From Bettongia penicillata ogilbyi (Eukaryota > Chordata > Mammalia > Diprotodontia > Potoroidae): a stretch of DNA of 64,000 bases. A model generated the notes under the pieces. That model saw only the letters and a program-made list of their open reading frames with translations. It had not been told where the DNA came from and made no database searches. The translations under genes were made by a program, and so were the position numbers. This document shows positions 54,129 to 64,000 of this stretch, in pieces. Location of the stretch: positions 9,930,070 to 9,994,069 of the forward strand of contig JAJHZJ010000496.1 in assembly GCA_023548195.1 (NCBI GenBank), in the 5' to 3' direction. Every line of letters begins with the position of its first letter. Within the stretch, counting starts at the first letter, position 1.

Positions 54129-55544
54129 AGAAAGACATATGTCTTTTAATTAACTTAAATTGAAACATCAGGTACCGTAGCTAATTCTGCATTGGGTGCA
54201 GGATGTAGTGTATTATACCACACCATAAGTCATAAAATAATAATAATGATGACAGCAACCAACCACCATTTTCTCACTGATTGCACATGTATACACTGAA
54301 CCCAGAGAATATTTGTATTGCTAATGTCTATGGCATCCAAGACAATGGCAGCCTGGACCTTGGAAACCAGAAGATGCAAATGGACTGAAAGCTCTGTCAG
54401 TGGACCCACTTTATATTTTATTTTAAAGTTGATTTACATCCAACAGTCTGACAAGAGACAGAAGGCTGGCAAGGCAGCATCAGTTAACTGTCTATCCAAT
54501 AGGCTGGATCAATAAAGAATGATAGCACCCGTACCTGAATTCACTCAGCAAAGCCTAATGCTTCAACAACAAAACTGCTCTAAGCAAGGCCCCCTTCCTA
54601 GATGTCTGCTATTGGTCGTTTGTCCAGGACTGAAAGAGGATTCATTAGAGACCCAAAAGGGAAGGAAGGAGTCAGTGTTATCTGAATACCCAATCTATTC
54701 AAATGGATTCACCCAGTGATGCTATGCATTAATGTAACATAGACGCAGTCTTATCAAAGGGTACTACCTCATTGAGAGATCAGTAAGCTGAAGATGGTCA
54801 TGGAAGGTGGTATAGATATATGCTGTGACATTTAAAAAGGTTCAAGACATATAGTTTCTGGGTGATTTAATCATTTCAAGCCAGCATGTTTGTTAATAAA
54901 AGGATGGTCTTTGGTCATCTCTCTTAGACCAAAGACCTCTAATGGTGGTGGGGTCACAGTTTATATGCCCTTGGAAGAACACATGTTCCTGAGTGTGTCA
55001 GTCAATTCTGATTGGTTAAAATTAATGAAAAATGAATATTACAATGAGAGGGTGGGCTATATTACACAACAGTCTTAGAATCTTTAACTTGGGTCACCCA
55101 AATCTTGGTCAGAGACATCAATTTCCATATCACTTGTCTGACAAAAGGGAAAATCCACATTTCCCCAGGCCCATCTGAGCAAATGCAACAAGCAGGAATG
55201 CACCCATTAGTCCAAATTTAGAATTTCTTTTACTGTCTTAGATTCTATCTCAGCCATCCTGGGTGGGTAAGTGTTTTAGAAAGATTTCCCACACTGGTTG
55301 ATTTCTGCATGAGCAAAAAGAAAAGGGGAAAAACCTTGGTCCTAATACAATTATCAGTTATGAATACAAGAGAGCAATAATCATCTCTCACAATGCCAAG
55401 GAAAATTGCACAACTGAGCAGTTACTTCGCATTACTTTGTCTGACTTCATGTATTTGTATCTTGCAGGGATTTCTGGAGGATTTATGCAGTAACAAAGTT
55501 CAGTCATGTAGACAGACTATATACCTAACAAAATTGTTATTTTT
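54126..55544. other. 1.4 kb without a recognised feature
   Basis: A plus frame at 54318-54515 is followed by CAATAAAGAATG, which may be chance. No splice-framed exon, SINE or LINE block is recognised. Confidence 0.35.
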
Positions 55545-56115
55545 CCTTCATCTTTGAAGTGGATCAATGATATCATGAGGATGATATCTTGAGTGCATGT
55601 GAACTGAATTGAAGTGAGGCAGCATTGCAAAAAGTCGTCAGTATCACTATCTCTTCCAGTGGCAAGAAAATTGTTGATGGCCCAGGATACAGTAGATGAC
55701 TTCAGTGTCTTCATGTCTGACCATGCTTCTGCTTCAGCTGCTTTCATGGCTATTGGAACAAATTGTTCTCATCTACCCATTCCACCAGGGGAGGTCTTCA
55801 CATGCTTGTGGAAGACATACTCCTAACTCACTAATGATTTTGAGGTGTGGCTCCCTTCACCCTTGCTTAGCCCATCTGCTGAGATAGTTTTACAAAATAT
55901 CTGTTAAAAGCCATGAAGATGTTAGATGGTTGAAACTGAATCAGAAGTAACACAGACTGTCTCTCACGTATGAGAGTAAGATCTTGAAAGTGTTTCCCAC
56001 ACAAATGACGACTTTGAGGAGACCCTATGTTGAGATGGTTGTAGAAGACATGCGGAAGAGTTTGAAGTCATGCATCCTGCTTCCTGGAATGGTTATGTAT
56101 GGAGAATTTCCTTCT
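55545..56115 (+). mobile_element. Unresolved interspersed repeat, copy B (longer)
   Basis: Its first 120 bp align to copy A at 40552. It continues with GATGGCCCAGGATACAGTAG, GTCTTCATGTCTGACCATGC and two GAAGACAT-containing phrases (55810 and 56045). Decayed, with no open frame of interest. Confidence 0.5.
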
Positions 56116-56119
56116 GATT

Positions 56120-56215
56120 TTGAAATCAGCCAACCAACAGGCATTTATTAAGTGCTTACTGGCAATAGGCATGGTGGTAGGTGCCAATCATACAATCACC
56201 AACAGTAGCAACACC
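56120..56215 (+). mobile_element. Old therian repeat, 5' end
   Basis: CAACAGGCATTTATTAAGTG and GGCATGGTGGTAGGTGCC. Confidence 0.6.
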
Positions 56216-56224
56216 AGCAGCAAT

Positions 56225-56550
56225 AAAAGATGGTGTTTCTATAGAAAGCACTTCAAGGTTTGCAAAGCATTTTTATAAAACTTATATTAGAAGAATGCTT
56301 CTAGATGGGCCTGGAATCATGAAGCCCTAAATTCAAATCCTGCCTTAAACACTTAATAGCTGTGTCACTCTGGGGCAAGTCTCTTAATCTCTGCTTGCCT
56401 CAGTTTCCTTAATTATAAAATGGGGATAATAGTAGCACTTATCTCTCAGAGTTGTTGTGAGGATAAAATAAGGTATTTGTAAAGTGCTTAGCAGAGTGCC
56501 TGGTCCATAGTAGGCACTAAATAAAAGCTCACTGTCTTCCCTTTGCAACC
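56225..56550 (+). mobile_element. MIR, full length, plus strand
   Basis: 56295-56550 reads ATTCAAATCCTGCCTTAAAC, CTGTGTCACTCTGGGGCAAG, ATTATAAAATGGGGATAATA, GTAAAGTGCTTAGCAGAGTG and GTAGGCACTAAATAAAAGCT. It is one of the best MIR copies in the window. A reverse MIR tail scrap (CACTTCAAGGTTTGCAAAGC) precedes it at 56245. Confidence 0.85.
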
Positions 56551-56640
56551 TCAACAACCCTGTAAGGTAGATGTTATTATTTTCCACGTTTTAGAGATAA
56601 AGAAACTGAGGTAGACAAAAATTAAGTTAGAAATAAAAAT
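56551..56640 (-). mobile_element. MIR scrap, minus strand
   Basis: CAACAACCCTGTAAGGTAGA and GATAAAGAAACTGAGGTAG. Confidence 0.7.
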
Positions 56641-56739
56641 ACAAAAGCCCTTGCTTTCAGAAGTTAGAGCACCCTACACAAGAAAATGCATTCTGTCAAA
56701 CTCTGAAACCACAATAAGATCCTCATTGGAATAGAGTAT

Positions 56740-56848
56740 GGCACTATACACACGTGATCTGCCTTTGTGCCACCAAGACTGGGTTCCTGCCTCTGACACA
56801 TACTTGCTGTGTGGCCCTTGACTAGTCAACTTAAAATTCCTGTGGACT
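56740..56848 (+). mobile_element. MIR-type SINE, plus strand, cut by hAT
   Basis: GGTTCCTGCCTCTGACACAT, ACTTGCTGTGTGGCCCTTGA. The tail is lost at the hAT junction. Confidence 0.6.
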
Positions 56849-57147
56849 AGCCAGGGCTTCTTAAATCTTTTTCGCTCGAGACCCCTTTTCCTGTTTTGGC
56901 AGTGATAGTTGATATTGTGTAGCCTGAGGGCATTCACAGTATAAAGTGTACATGCTTTGTGTTCAGAACCAAGGCTTCAGTGAAGTTGTGACATGCAATA
57001 TGTGCAAGCACCACCAGAAATACTTCGGATTCATTACGTGTTTGCTTTTTAATTAATTTTGATCATAGAGTATTCAGAAACCTTTTACCGTTTCAAAAAT
57101 TGTCACAACCTCATATGGGGTCTCAATCCACAGTTTAAGCCACTATT
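56849..57147. mobile_element. hAT-Charlie-type non-autonomous element, about 300 bp
   Basis: The left end CAGGGCTTCTTAAATCTTTT with CTCGAGACCCCTTTTCC mirrors the right end ATGGGGTCTCAATCCACAG, TTTAAGCCACT. This end type is known from mammalian hATs. The interior is AT-rich with no transposase, so any movement depended on an enzyme made elsewhere. Confidence 0.75.
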
Positions 57148-57224
57148 TGAGGCAATTCTCAAGTGGCATGAACTTGGGAAGTTTTGAAATCAGCCGTCTC
57201 ATCTGTCATTGTTCATAGATTTCA

Positions 57225-57435
57225 ATTTCATAAGTTCAACTGAATTTAACATATATTTAAGTTCCTGTTGTGTGAGGTCTAAGTGTTGGAGGTTGAAATA
57301 TCGCACAGTGCCTGCCCTGATGGAGCTTACATTGCAGCAGCAGGGTGGGGTTTGAGGTGGTGAGGAGGCAAGTGCACAAATAACTATGAGTGAGGAAAAA
57401 ATGATTATGTTCACAGGAGAAGTAGAAGTGACCTT
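57225..57435 (+). mobile_element. Old therian repeat, 5' part
   Basis: GTTCCTGTTGTGTGAGGTCT, CCTGCCCTGATGGAGCTTAC and GGAGGCAAGTGCACAAATAA follow the family order. Confidence 0.6.
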
Positions 57436-58329
57436 TGAGTATGAAACTGAGGTGTGGAGGTGGCACATCTAACGGATGTGCCCTCTGACTCAGTGCTGCA
57501 GCATTGGAGATTTTGGAGATGATGCATTGCAGTATCACTACACAGATGATATACATCATCAAACCCTCCAACAGCACTTCTTAACCAAACTATTTTTTAC
57601 AATTAAAATAGCCCAAGATTATATACAGTGACTCCTGCAGTCACATGCAGCAGAAATTGAAAGGGCATTCATTATAAAAACTGTCCATTAAACCCAGGCA
57701 TATTGCTCATACTAAAAGGGTCAGAAGAATGCAGGAAATGCTATCAGGATGCTACTATGACATAAATGCATTTCTGACAGGGAATTACCAGAGAGACTGG
57801 TAGGGACTGCCTGCTAGCACCTGCATCCCTCTGCTCAGTCCTGGTCCTCATTTCCATGCTCAGTTTGCTTCACACTGAATTTATCCCAGCTCTCCCTCCT
57901 GATCTCTGCTCTTGGATTACCTTCAGGAACAATCACTGTCCAATCTCTCCCTCAATCCATCCTCTCTTATGTTCTCATCTCTTCCAACTAAGGCCCTGGA
58001 GTTGCCCCCAAATAGCCATGTGTCCAATCCCTCCCAGCCCACTTGCTGCCTGGCTCAAGGCACCAATTGCTGCCTCTGAATCTGCCTAAAGTGACCATTA
58101 ACTGGTTCCTATTGCCACACCATTTTGCCAGCCTCTGCTAGCTCAATGGCTTCAAATCTCCCTACGAACCTCAGTGCTTCCCATTTGCCCACACCAGGTA
58201 GATGCATGCTTCCAAATGGCTCCAGATCTACTTAGGCTTAACAATCCCTGCTCTGGATACAGTTGTTCTTGTAAATTGCAAGGTGTAGCATGCAAATTCT
58301 ACAAGAAGAATCAGAAGCTCAAAGCTGTA
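57436..58329. other. No recognised feature
   Basis: About 900 bp. The C/T-rich part at 57850-58080 gives a plus frame with no motif. Confidence 0.35.
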
Positions 58330-58480
58330 GCTGTAGCTGGAAAGGACATCAAATCCCTCTTCATCCAACCCCTTCATTTTACAGATAAGGACACTGAAGG
58401 CCAGAGAGGACAAGTAAACTGCCCAAGGTTATCTGTGAGAGCTAGGATATGAATCTGGTCTCCTACTTCAGGCTTTTGAG
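58330..58480 (-). mobile_element. MIR-type SINE, minus strand
   Basis: CATCCAACCCCTTCATTTTA, CAGATAAGGACACTGAAGGC and GCCCAAGGTTATCTGTGAG. Confidence 0.8.
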
Positions 58481-58544
58481 AACACACATTATTCAAAATG
58501 GAGTCAGTGTAGAAATTATCCTTGAATACTCCCTCTCCCTAACT

Positions 58545-58725
58545 TCATGTTCATATGCAATCAGGCACCAAAACTTATTAATCCTACTTAGGCACCACCT
58601 CTAGCATCCATTTCTTTCTCCCTATCCCCATGGGCTCTATTCATGTTGAAACCCTCATCTAACACACAGTATAGTTCCTGCTATATGATAAGTGCTTAAT
58701 AAAAGCTTGACTGATTAATTGATTT
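58545..58725 (+). mobile_element. L2-like 3' end, plus strand
   Basis: GTATAGTTCCTGCTATATGA and AAGTGCTTAATAAAAGCTTG are L2 end phrases. The C/T-rich body is decayed. Confidence 0.6.
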
Positions 58726-58744
58726 TCACTTACCTTGACTCATT

Positions 58745-60330
58745 TTTCTCTTTCACTTGATAGTCTGGAATTTGGCAATGATACTCCTTGGTGTTTTCAG
58801 TTTGAGATCCCTCTCAGGAGGTGATCAGTAGATTCTTTCGATGACATTTTGCCCTCTGGATCTAGGACCCCTGGGAAGTTTTCCTTGATGATTTCTTGGC
58901 AGATATTGTCTAAGCTCTTTTTTTTATCATTGCTTTCTGGTAGACCAGTAATTCTTAGATTTTCTCTTCCAGGTCAGTTGTTTTTTCTATGAGATATTTT
59001 ACATTTTCTTCTATTTTTTCATCCTTTAGATTCTGTTTTACTGATTCTTGATGCCTCATGGAGTCATTAGCTTCTATTTGCCCAATTGTAATTTTTAATA
59101 GATTGCTTTCTTCAGGAAACTTTTGCATCTCCTTTTCCATTTGTCCAATTGTTCCTTTTAAGGACTGATTTTCTCCACTTTGGTGTTGAACTTCCTTTTC
59201 TATTTCTCCAATTTTCTCTTTTAGGTTTTGTGCTTCCTTTTCTGTTTGTCCAATTTTCCTTTTTAAGGAGCTGTTCTCTTTGGTGAATTCTTTTTTCATA
59301 TTTTTAAATTCACTGGCCAGTTTTTCTTCTACTTCTCTAATTTGGCTGTTAAAATCCTTTTTGATCTCCTCAAAGAATGCTCTTTGGACTTCAGACCAGT
59401 TCATATTCCCCTCTGAAGTTTCAGATGGGAATATGATCTCAATGCTGACCTCTTTGGTATTCATGTTTTGATCTTTGTCCCCATAGTAAAATTCTATGGT
59501 CTTTGATAGTTTGCTTCCTTCTCATGATGATTGCCTTTTTCCTGGCTTTTAAAGTGGATCTCTGCTTCTGGGGCACAGGGAGCTCTGTCCCACAGTTTGT
59601 GTGCTTGGAACTTGAGGCTCTGTGTATTGTGGTATCTAGTTCTTTCAGCTAGAAGTTAAAATGCTGCAGCTTACCTGGCATTGAGCTGGCTGGTGTGCCA
59701 AAGCAGAGATCAGGTGAAGTCTTTCTGAGTTTCCCTGGGGTTACCCTGGAGCTCACTGCACTGCACGAGGTGTGGGAGAGGGGTGGTCTGACTGCAAGAG
59801 GTCTTCTCTCCTGAGGTAGAGCACGGGCAGGTTCAGCAGTTTGTGAACCCCATCTGCACTAGTGTCTTCCCAATTCCCCTGGCTGTGTTAAGGCACACTT
59901 GGAGTCTTGGTGTTGGTGCTTATGGGCTCCTCCCCTCTAGAGCTCAGGATCTCCTCTCAGTTCCTGAGGTGGGGCTGTCTAGGAAAGCTTCAGCCCTGCA
60001 CTGATTTCCCTCGGCCCCAGGAAGAGGGACCCCTTCCCCTTTGTGATTTTCCTAGCCTCACATGGGCTAAGAGACTGTTTCGCCTTCAGCTAATCCCACT
60101 ATTATAGGATTTTTCCTGGGGAAATATTCTCCAGGTTTTTCAAGGTCAGCAAGGGGAGGAGGATAGAATTTACAGGTCATTCTGGCATCTTGGTTCTTGG
60201 AAGCTCAAGTTGGTGACTTACAGACATTTAATCTGTGGTCTGATAGTCTCAGGAATGTTGTTGCTGTTACCTGGGGTTCTGCATTTCTCTGTCACTCAGT
60301 TCCACTAGATTCCCACCCTGGGCTGATGTG
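58745..60330 (-). mobile_element. L1 fragment: 5'UTR plus ORF1 only, both ends missing, minus strand
   Basis: 60330-59530 is the GC-rich 5'UTR of the same L1 subfamily as 12830-19272, lacking about 250-300 bp at the 5' tip. 59525-58750 is ORF1 up to the start of its C-terminal domain (GGAATTTGGCAATGATACTC end). There is no 3'UTR or A tail. It lies between two L2 pieces that may be one interrupted L2. Confidence 0.8.
58750..59525 (-). pseudogene. L1 ORF1 protein, 3'-truncated
   Basis: The likely start is at 59525 (basic N-terminus), shifting frame before 59464. The open stretch 59464-58955 (169 codons) carries VQRAFFEEIKKDFNSQIREV and a long coiled coil. The 21-residue units of the family are present, plus an extra 14-residue piece (KEAQNLKEKIGEIE). 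Then come KYLIEKTTDLEE and the RRM-like region. The C-terminal domain is lost. Confidence 0.85.
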
Positions 60331-60334
60331 TTTG

Positions 60335-60800
60335 AGAATCTGCCCATTTACCTTCACTACTGCAATAGCTTTCTAATTAGTTTCCTTTTTTTTGGACCTC
60401 TCTTTTCACCAATCTTCATCCTTCCCACAGATGCTGTCTCAATATCCCTAAAATAAAAATTTGATTGTGTTGCTTCCCTACTCAAAAATCTTCAATAGCT
60501 CCCTATTACCTCTAGTACAGAACACAAAATCCTTGGCCCAAGATTTAAAGCCCATCTCAAACTGGATGCCACTGACCTTTCTGGTCTAATATTCCATATT
60601 GTTTCTCCTCTAATCAAACTGACCTGCTAGCATGTATATGGAATTCCTTCTCTTGTCTCTCTGACCCTGCACAGGCTATCCACAATGCCTGAAATTCATT
60701 CCCTCCTCTATCCGTCAGAATACTATCATCCTTCAAGCCCCAGCTTACGTTACCCCTTATATAAGGTCTTCTAGTTACTAGAGCACTGACCTTCTAACCT
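60335..60800 (+). mobile_element. L2 LINE coding fragment, plus strand
   Basis: CACTACTGCAATAGCTTTCT, CTTCAATAGCTCCCTATTAC, AAAATCCTTGGCCCAAGATT, AAAGCCCATCTCAAACTGGA and CAAGCCCCAGCTTACGTTAC follow the L2 3' coding order. Confidence 0.8.
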
Positions 60801-61224
60801 TGCTCAAGAATCCATATGGATTTTTCCCCCACTATTTCACCAGCCACCATGCTTCCCATACTGGAAACCAAGCCCTATAGCCCTTAAGGCTTTCATGCTT
60901 GTGGCCTCCTTCTGGGGTCCTGCTTGGAGCTTGTTTAAGTCCCATACATTTAGGATCTTCTCCAGTCATACTTAACTACACTCTCCAAACATCTCACCAG
61001 CTGCCATGTGTCAGTGAGTACACTCTGTCCCAGTTCTGAAGTCATCAACAAATCAACTCTGCTAATTTTTCTGGAAAGGATGTGCTCTTCCCTCTACCCA
61101 GGAATGTTGGAGATAATAAACTCTTCCCTGATCTCCAAGAGGGGATGATGTAAAGAACAGATGAGATAATGCATGTGACAGCAAATTGAGAACTAAAATG
61201 CCCAACCAATGAAAGGGATTTGGA
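60801..61224. other. No recognised feature
   Basis: CACCAGCCACCATGCTTCCC near 60840 is echoed by CACCAGCTGCCATGTGTC near 61000, hinting at a diverged internal duplication. Family unknown. Confidence 0.35.
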
Positions 61225-61745
61225 TCATTCTTTTCCTAGGAAAACATATGTCCAGTTCTGAGTGCCACAGGTCAGAAAGGACATTGATGAGATGGAGAAC
61301 TCCAGAAGGAAGTAACCAAGTCAGTGAGAGTCTCAGTTTCATGCCATAGGAGCACCAGTTGAGAGAACTTGAGCATGTTTGAATGGAGGAGAGAAAACTG
61401 GGGTGGAGGTGGGGATGGGGTACAAAATTGTTGTCTTCAAGAATCTGAAGAGCTGACATGTAAAAGAGAAATCATTAAGAAAGAACTAGGAACAGTGGGG
61501 AAGGTGAAGTGACTAAGAGACAAATGTATGCTTCACGTAAGGAAATACTTTCAGATAATGAGAGTTATACAGAAGTGGGAAGCACCGGGAAGTGGTAGGT
61601 TCAGCATAATTGGATGTCTTCAAGCAAAGGTTATCTGTCCATTTGTCAGGGATATTAAAAGGGGGCTCTTATTTAGGAGTAGGTTGTACTGGAGAACCCC
61701 TGAGTTCCCTTCCCCATTCAGAGATTCTCTGATTCTGTGAAAGCA
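61225..61745 (+). mobile_element. CR1/L3 LINE 3' end, plus strand
   Basis: GTCCAGTTCTGAGTGCCACA, AGAAAGGACATTGATGAGAT, AAGGAAATACTTTCAGATAA, GTCTTCAAGCAAAGGTTATC and CAGAGATTCTCTGATTCTGT run to the CR1 3' terminus (ATTCTGTGA type). The most complete CR1 tail in the window. Confidence 0.85.
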
Positions 61746-61879
61746 TTTAGAAATCTTCAAAGTGAAAGAGAAAACTGCAGATAGATGGAAAGAGTCTTTC
61801 ATTCATTCACAGAAACCAGACCTCTCTTCTCTGGGTCTGATGTCCTACCTCATTTTCCTAAATTCCATCTGTAGTTACA
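61746..61879. other. Spacer
   Basis: Nothing identified. Confidence 0.35.
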
Positions 61880-62110
61880 GCTTCAATTTGTGATCAAAGA
61901 ACCTTTGCTTGAAGACATCTGATGATGAGGAAACCTACTTCTTTTCAATGCATCCAATTTCCACTTTCCATAGCTGTAAAGTTTTAAAAATGTTTCCACA
62001 AATGAAGCATTATTTGACTCTTTGGAACTGCTCTCCACTGCTCCTAGTTCTCGCTTCTAAGATCAAATACAACAGTTTCTGTCTCTCTTCTCTATTTCCT
62101 ATTATTCACT
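61880..62110 (-). mobile_element. CR1/L3 fragment, minus strand
   Basis: CTCTCCACTGCTCCTAGTTC and AAGATCAAATACAACAGTTT match the reverse complement of the CR1 C-terminal coding region. It faces the plus-strand copy at 61225, giving a tail-to-tail pair. Confidence 0.6.
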
Positions 62111-62129
62111 ACATTACTTATCAAGCAAT

Positions 62130-62470
62130 ATAAATTTTTTACATTTTTAAAAATTTGTTTTATTTTTAATTTGTGGAATAAAGCAAGTGTTTCCATAACA
62201 AAATAAAATTAAAAAGATGATCGCACATGAAACTACAGATCTATTATGTACAACTTGTTATTCCTTTTAAATATATAATAAAGCCATGTAAATTTCTTTT
62301 TCTCTGTATTTCCTTTTGTTCTTCCCTCCTCCCACCCTAGAGATAGCTACTATTAGACATAATAGTTGTATTGTGTGTGTGTGAAATCATTTTATACATA
62401 CTTCTATTTATCAGTTTTTTCTCTGGATGCAGAGAGTGTCATCCTTCATGTGTCCTTTGTAGTTAATTGG
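62130..62470 (-). mobile_element. L1 3'UTR, 5'-truncated, minus strand
   Basis: TTTGTGGAATAAAGCAAGTG and GATCGCACATGAAACTACAG match the tails at 6660 and 11330. It ends within the 3'UTR near 62470. Confidence 0.8.
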
Positions 62471-62474
62471 AAGC

Positions 62475-62670
62475 TTATATTTCCATGGCATTTTACAAAA
62501 TATGTTCTTGACCAAAAAAAAAACTTTGTAAGGAAGATGAGTATAGCTTGTCAAATTTTACAGATTGAGGAAACTGAGGCTCAAAGAAGGAGAAATTATT
62601 TATATAAGATCTCATATGCATGAAGAATTAGTTAAGACTCAAATCTAAAACCTTTGACTCTGAACTGGAA
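62475..62670 (-). mobile_element. MIR, minus strand
   Basis: TTCCATGGCATTTTACAAAA, CAGATTGAGGAAACTGAGGC and AAGATCTCATATGCATGAAG. Decayed. Confidence 0.65.
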
Positions 62671-62694
62671 ATAATTTTAAGGAAAATTTGTAAA

Positions 62695-63262
62695 ATTAAT
62701 TTATTTATTTTTAATTTTCAACATTCACTTCCATAAGATTTTGAGTTTTAAATTTTCTCCCCTCCTCTTCCCTCTCTCCAAGATGGCATGCAGTCTGATA
62801 TAGGTTCTACATATATATTCATAGTAAACATATTTTCACATTAATCATGTTGTATAGAAGTATAACAACCAATGGGAGGAACCTCAAGAAATAAGAAATA
62901 GAATAAAACAACAGAACAAAACAAAACAGACCAAACTTCCATCTGCATTCAGATTCCAATGTTCTTTCTCTGGACGTGGATGGCATTTTCCATCATGAGT
63001 CTTTTGGAGTTATCTTCGATCTTTGCATTGCTGAGTAGAGCTAAGTTTATCAAAGTTAGTCATCACACAATGTGGCTGTTACTGATTGCAATGTTCTCCT
63101 GGCTCTGCTTGCTTCTCTTGGCATCAGTTCATATAAGTCTTTCTAGGTTTTTGTGAAGTCCACCTGTTTGTCATTTCTTATAGCACAATAGTATTCTATT
63201 ACATTCATATGCCACAACTTGTTCAACCATTCTCCAATTAATGGGCATCCCATCAATTTCCT
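62695..63262 (-). mobile_element. L1 3' end of a second subfamily, minus strand
   Basis: The A/T tail and HAL1-like 3' terminus (TTTTCAACATTCACTTCCAT, close to the tail at 2120) are followed by a 3'UTR with AAACAAAACAGACC and the ORF2 C-terminus (CACAATGTGGCTGTTACTGA, ATTACATTCATATGCCACAA). It is 5' truncated at about 63262. Confidence 0.8.
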
Positions 63263-64000
63263 AAATTGGAAATAATTTTAGAATGAGTTGACATTTGTGG
63301 GAAATAATGATTAAGAGAAATTAGTGTTTTATGGTTTTAGAAAATAAAATTAAATAACATGTATAGAACTACAAGGTATGGGGAATTGGGAGGATCCACA
63401 CAATTTCCAACTTACTAGATTACTTCCTCTTGGTCACTTTCTTCCATTTAATTCTGGGTTTAATCTGCCAATAAGCTGAAACTGCCTTATTTCCTTTGCT
63501 ATATATCTCACCATCTATTTCCTCTCATTAGAATCTAGTAATGAGACTACCATACTCCAAATCTGTTAAAGGATGTGTCTCTTTGTTTCTGTAATTAAAT
63601 TTTACTTTTTTAACCAATGTGGCTTCCAATATAGCAGTCAGACTATACCTCTCTTAGTTATCACTATCGCTAGAAAGTCAATTCCCTTCCTTTTCTGGCC
63701 CCCATGTCTCTTTGCCAGTACTGTGCACGCTCCCTCACCTTTTTTTTTCCTTTAAATCATCATCAAAGTAGTGTTGCTTAAAAGGTAGGGTTCTGTTTCA
63801 GGGAAAAGCTCTGGGTGGTTGCAGATGCAGAATTTCTCAAATGCAAACCAGCCTGCTCTCTTCCTCCTCTGTAATTCTGGACCCATCCTCTTAATGAGCT
63901 GAAACTGCTTTGTTTTCTTTACCATCTATCTCACAACCTGAATCCTGCCATCAGAAACCAGTAATGAGACTGCAATACCCCCCAGATCTTTTAAGGGACT
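63263..64000. repeat. Diverged direct-repeat pair running to the window edge
   Basis: Segment 63425-63580 (AATAAGCTGAAACTGCCTTA, TCTAGTAATGAGACTACCAT, TGTTAAAGGATG) resembles 63850-64000 (AATGAGCTGAAACTGCTTTG, CCAGTAATGAGACTGCAATA, CTTTTAAGGGA). The copies are about 425 bp apart and roughly 75-80% alike by eye. Family unknown; the second is cut by the window end. Confidence 0.65.

Noticed and set aside
54318..54530. A terminal exon with poly(A) signal (CAATAAAGAATG)
   Set aside because: The 65-codon frame shows no motif, there is no clear splice acceptor, and AATAAA occurs by chance often in AT-rich DNA.

Overview
The window looks like repeat-rich, AT-rich, gene-free DNA from a marsupial nuclear genome. 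The evidence is several copies of the marsupial tRNA/CORE SINE (SINE1_MD/RTESINE type, with the GGCAGCTAGGTGG head and a CACTCCAGTATCTTTGCC-like tail), marsupial-type L1 and ORF1-only half-L1 (HAL1) retrotransposons, and many old MIR-type SINEs, L2, CR1/L3 and hAT-Charlie relics. The species cannot be told from the sequence. I found no convincing host protein-coding exon, rRNA, tRNA gene, CRISPR array or CpG island. The long open frames belong to retrotransposons; the other short frames have no recognisable content.

Layout. 1-5.7 kb: a GACAGA simple repeat, MIR relics and a near full-length minus-strand HAL1 (2.09-4.81 kb), then a minus-strand SINE1. 6.6-21.9 kb: almost continuous minus-strand L1. 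An old L1 (3' half 9.1-11.3 kb, 5' half 19.3-21.9 kb) is split by an ORF2-poor L1 piece (11.3-12.8 kb) and a nearly complete but decayed 6.4-kb L1 (12.8-19.3 kb). 22-32.4 kb: MIR-type SINEs, a CR1/L3 tail, two hAT-like palindromes, and a 310-bp inverted duplication (27524-27833 / 28990-29299) whose arms match at about 97% by eye. 32.4-35.2 kb: the best-preserved mobile element, a plus-strand HAL1 with a perfect 14-bp target-site duplication and an ORF1 broken by two frameshifts. 35.2-52.7 kb: a mosaic of MIR, L2, CR1/L3, hAT and an old therian repeat, plus an LTR-like tandem repeat near 41.2 kb. 52.7-58.7 kb: possible retroviral remnants (low confidence), a (GT)20 run, a hAT palindrome and further relics. 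58.7-64 kb: an internal L1 5' fragment, L2, CR1/L3 pieces on both strands, two L1 3' tails and a diverged direct-repeat pair.

How the parts work together: they do not form a host pathway. They record successive waves of retrotransposition. CR1/L3, L2 and MIR are oldest and most decayed, hAT elements and SINE1 inserted into some of them, and L1/HAL1 came last. Nearly all L1/HAL1 copies lie on the minus strand. HAL1 has no reverse transcriptase of its own, so each copy implies ORF2 protein supplied in trans by a full L1. No element here is intact enough to be autonomous. Repeat names are by recognition only, and boundaries are good to roughly 10-30 bp unless a duplication is stated.
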